Source: Sedimentisphaerales bacterium (GTDB lineage: Bacteria; Planctomycetota; Phycisphaerae; Sedimentisphaerales; SG8-4). Taken from it: a stretch of 6,372 nucleotides of DNA. This document shows positions 5,653 through 6,372 of this stretch, in pieces. Location of the stretch: contig JAFGJR010000231.1 of the NCBI GenBank assembly GCA_016928975.1, positions 1-6,372 of the forward strand, given 5' to 3'. Each line of letters begins with the position of its first letter. The stretch's first letter is position 1. Position numbers and translations under genes: made by a program. The notes under the pieces are model-generated. The model had not been told where the DNA came from and did not search any database. It saw only the letters and a program-made list of their open reading frames with translations.

Positions 5653-6372
5653 TCAGTTCACAGGCGGGTCCCTCCGGTCTCTGACACCGCCCGTTTCTCG
5701 ATTCAGATACGCGTCGACAGCATTCTTGATCAGGCTGTTTCTCATGCCGGGATCCTTGATAATCGATGGAGGCTCACGAAATGCATTCAGGATGAAGCCA
5801 ATATCACCAAACAACCCGCCTTTGTGAGAGACTCCGGCTATCGGCTGCGGCTTGATAACGTTTCGGTTGCCAACGCGCACATGCCCCTTCCACTTGTGGA
5901 AGCCAACGTCATCCTGTTGGAAGAAGTTGTCTCCGGCAACAATAAGGCCGCCATCTTCCATGTCCACCTCCTTGCCGGGCTCCCGAAAACGCCTCAGGTT
6001 TAGCTTGAACTCATCTCGCACCATGTCGATGAATCCAACATACGCTATCTTATACTCTCCCCCGTGAGAAGACGTCAGTGCCTCATCAAGCTCCTCATCC
6101 CACTTGTTGAAAAGCCGAAAGATCGTCGTGGCACCGTCGCTGAAGCCGACCAGGATCACTTGTTCGTGCCGACAAGGATCATCATCCTTAGCTTTCCGGT
6201 ACTCGGTCAGATCGTCGATCACCTTGCCCTTTCCGTGTTCATCCCATCCGCTCCTCATGTGGAGTTTCTCGCCCTCGCCATTCCGCAGGCCGAGCAACTT
6301 TCTTTCTGTAAATTCCTTTCCGGGTCGTCTCTCATGACGGTGGCTCAGGCGTTCTCCCGTTCGGTCATGGTC
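5653..6372 (-). CDS. Alpha/beta-hydrolase-like protein, 5' end beyond the right edge
   Basis: The frame is open from the right edge to the stop at 5653 (239 residues visible). The nucleophile-elbow motif GFSDG follows the hydrophobic strand VILV (serine codon 6139-6141). An aspartate follows a second strand in YVGFIDMV (codon 6025-6027), and a histidine lies in AGVSHKGG (codon 5824-5826). The order Ser-Asp-His and spacing fit a lipase/esterase-type catalytic triad. The asparagine- and glutamine-rich stretch before the His (GDNFFQQDD) resembles a known pattern in small bacterial hydrolases of this kind. No signal peptide is visible, but the N-terminus is missing. No start is clear: the first candidate in view is TTG 6297, without a Shine-Dalgarno sequence, and the coding pattern continues upstream of it. 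The protein may therefore be the C-terminal domain of something larger, possibly an RHS/YD-type protein. The substrate is unknown. Base composition is lower in GC than in the middle genes. The lipoprotein gene follows on the same strand. Confidence 0.7.
   Translation of the reverse strand, partial: DHDRTGERLSHRHERRPGKEFTERKLLGLRNGEGEKLHMRSGWDEHGKGKVIDDLTEYRKAKDDDPCRHEQVILVGFSDGATTIFRLFNKWDEELDEALTSSHGGEYKIAYVGFIDMVRDEFKLNLRRFREPGKEVDMEDGGLIVAGDNFFQQDDVGFHKWKGHVRVGNRNVIKPQPIAGVSHKGGLFGDIGFILNAFREPPSIIKDPGMRNSLIKNAVDAYLNRETGGVRDRRDPPVN

Noticed and set aside
1..6372. CRISPR array, tandem repeats or insertion-sequence terminal repeats
   Set aside because: No regularly spaced repeats and no matching terminal inverted repeats were seen by eye around the recombinase remnant; a dot-plot would be the decisive test.

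Overview
The window looks like chromosomal DNA from a moderately GC-rich environmental bacterium, most likely a member of the Planctomycetota (Phycisphaerae-like) or a similar deep lineage. That placement is inference. It rests on the mix of genes: a PAS/AAA+/Fis sigma-54 activator, a HEAT-repeat lipoprotein, a serine recombinase with an accessory ORF remnant, a PhoU-ArsC fusion and a large-lineage alpha/beta hydrolase. No rRNA, tRNA or CRISPR was seen.

Left part (1-2009): a divergent regulatory unit. A gene runs off the left edge on the minus strand and starts at 104 behind a good ribosome binding site. A sigma-54-dependent transcription activator lies on the plus strand (657-2009). The roughly 540-bp gap between them holds a near-consensus sigma-54 promoter (413-428, minus strand) aimed at the left-edge gene. 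About 100 and 133 bp upstream of its predicted start site are two matching dyads (TGCA-NN-TGCA), 33 bp apart, placed as upstream activator sites would be. The simplest model is that the activator binds the dyads and switches on the left-edge gene through a leader of about 300 nt.

Middle part (2073-4330): a mosaic of broken genes on alternating strands. In order these are the C-terminal tail of a recombinase-cassette accessory ORF (+), a gene fusing the C-terminal half of PhoU to a complete thioredoxin-type arsenate reductase (-), a large serine recombinase lacking its start codon and its C-terminal part (+), and an internal fragment of a subtilisin-like (S8) protease (-). Homology switches abruptly at about 3031-3050 and at about 3970-4000. 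This looks like mobile-element-driven rearrangement and decay, although a metagenome assembly chimera cannot be excluded from sequence alone.

Right part (4356-6372): two minus-strand genes that look intact. An alpha/beta-hydrolase-like protein runs in from the right edge and is followed, after 139 bp, by an exported HEAT-repeat lipoprotein with a perfect Shine-Dalgarno sequence.

The strongest candidates for novelty are the PhoU-ArsC fusion and the divergent sigma-54 control region. No complete new defence or mobile system is supported by this window alone.
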